From Tubiluchus corallicola (Eukaryota > Priapulida > Priapulimorpha > Priapulimorphida > Tubiluchidae), in contig JAQGDQ010000004.1 in NCBI GenBank assembly GCA_030141605.1, positions 1,647,001 through 1,711,000 on the forward strand: 64,000 nt of DNA, read 5' to 3'. Positions within the stretch are counted from its first letter, which is position 1; each line of letters begins with the position of its first letter. A program made the position numbers and the translations under genes. Under the pieces are notes generated by a model. The model searched no databases, was not told the DNA's origin, and saw only the letters and a list, made by a program, of their open reading frames with translations. Below, piece after piece: positions 62,501-64,000 of this stretch.

Positions 62501-64000
62501 TGTTTGTGCTCTTTTAATGCTCTGTAGAATACGCAGATTAATACTTTTATAAACAATTTATTTGCTCGGCCAAAATGCCTCAAATGGCCCTAGGCTTGTT
62601 CGGTGAGTAATGCTGAATTGCTTTTAAAACTGCTTTTCTCTATATTCAATTTGGCTTCATTTTAATAATGGCCTCACGATTTACGAAATTTAGTTGACGG
62701 CTGTTTGATAAGCTCAGTGAAGTTGTTGCAAGTGCAGTGCTGAACATGTGTACAGGTTTTCCTTTACGAGGTTGAAATATTTTCTCAAAGACGATTTCTG
62801 TATTGAATTTTGAGCATTACCAATAAAACCCATCAATAAACTCAATTTTTTATTTTAGTAGGTATCTTAAACATTTTTTATTGTAATATTCTGTATTTAA
62901 ATCAGATAGTTTCGATAATTATAATAGTTTAGCAATTTTATTTTTAATTGACTATGGTTGAGAAAACTCGTAAGCCGCTTCGGCAGTATCCCTCGTCCAA
63001 GTCGACTACAACTGTAACCTAGGAACTAAAAGCTGATGTTTTGTGCCAACCTACGGTGGTGATGGCACAGTCAGTTGCAATATCTTTGATTATTAAATAT
63101 TAGTAAACAATTGTAGGACTAGTTGATTTTTAAATTTACCCTAAAGAGACCCTCTTCTTCAACAACTTTCATTATGGCACAAGTGCGGTTTTGTCACTCA
63201 TTGTTTAAAAATCGCAGCTGTCATTCTGCCTGCCATTCTCATTTTCATTTTTGTTTTCAATCCTCTACGTTTCACAGCAAACAGGGCGCATTATCTGACA
63301 CAAAGTGACATCTCCACAAAGTGTAAACACTGCCAAAGTAATTCATAAAATGCACGAGCTATAGCCAGTAAAACTGCAGTAGCCGATTGGCTGAGTGCAG
63401 CTATATTGAATGAGTACATTACAATAATCTCATGACAGTGCAATTTCATTATCTCATATTTGAGAGCCTAATTTCTCATATTGGATGGGATGAAACGGAA
63501 TAACATGGGCAAATAAACTGTCAGTGTTCATTACCAACTCTTGTTGCCACGTGGCGTTACATCATTTTATCAGAGCTGCAACAGCGCTATACCTAGAAAA
63601 TACTGAGATGATTTGGTTAATGTTAAATAAATTTTTGCTATTTAAAAGTGGTAGATAACTGCATTTGTAAACCGTGCTATTATTGTATAAGTATTATTGT
63701 AAAACAGGGCGGTACCTTATATTAGAGAATTAATAAGATTGCAACGTTTGCAATAATCATTTGACAAAAAAAGAAATTTCATTTTCTACCCTTGAGTTTG
63801 TAATAATAAAAACTCAATGATAATTGAGTTTGTAATGCATATTTTTGGCATAGAGTGAAACCCAGATATCAAAACTTAAAAACACGCGTTTACTATTTAG
63901 CATCATTTAGCCCACATTTAAACTAAAATAAAATAATGCGTGCTTTTTGTAAGAAGTACCGGAGACTTAGTGCATTGCGCAGATAAAGTTTGTAATTTAT
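62501..64000. other. Downstream DNA, nothing recognised
   Basis: AT-rich sequence with scattered AATAAA hexamers, possibly including distal LMO4 3'UTR ends. No exon, RNA gene or element recognised. Confidence 0.5.

Overview
This is a stretch of AT-rich metazoan nuclear DNA (introns of 160 bp to 20 kb, consensus splice sites, microsatellites, decayed transposons, no bacterial features). The proteins are clearly animal but not vertebrate-identical, and the compact BCOR introns and low GC suggest an invertebrate such as a deuterostome or lophotrochozoan. I cannot fix the phylum from sequence alone.

Two protein-coding genes can be reconstructed with continuous reading frame across all junctions, both on the + strand. 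(1) Positions 1217-6647 hold the last eight coding exons (536 codons plus stop) of a BCOR/BCORL1-type Polycomb (PRC1.1) corepressor: a basic/acidic linker, three ankyrin repeats and the C-terminal PUFD domain. Its 5' exons lie to the left of the window. (2) Positions 17899-60509 hold a complete six-exon LMO4 LIM-only adaptor gene (174 aa, two LIM domains). It has a TATA/CCAAT promoter, two small upstream ORFs, a GC-AG intron, a 20-kb and a 15-kb intron, and a terminal exon that codes only Val-Cys-stop.

Between the genes (6648-17430) there is a BCOR 3'UTR, an orphan promoter-like block near 8.1-8.3 kb, a possible lone minus-strand exon near 10 kb, a tRNA-derived SINE, a Tc1/mariner-type element with a transposase scrap (13497-14214) and a long CT microsatellite. 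The LMO4 introns contain homeodomain-site-rich blocks that look like enhancers (19.8, 32.2-32.4, 40.8-41.0 and 42.2 kb), a 630-bp imperfect palindrome (33.1-33.7 kb), non-LTR retrotransposon remnants (53.3 and 56.9-57.4 kb) and short inverted-repeat elements (50.05 and 51.3-52.2 kb). BCOR intron 3645-5189 carries three separate palindromic or TIR elements.

Both genes encode nuclear co-regulators: BCOR bridges repressors to a non-canonical PRC1, and LMO4 bridges LDB and transcription factors. Nothing in the window shows that they act together. I did not find a clearly novel biological system. The most worthwhile leads are the GC-AG intron and minimal terminal exon of LMO4, the inverted-repeat elements with a hammerhead-like motif, and a few orphan exon-like segments.
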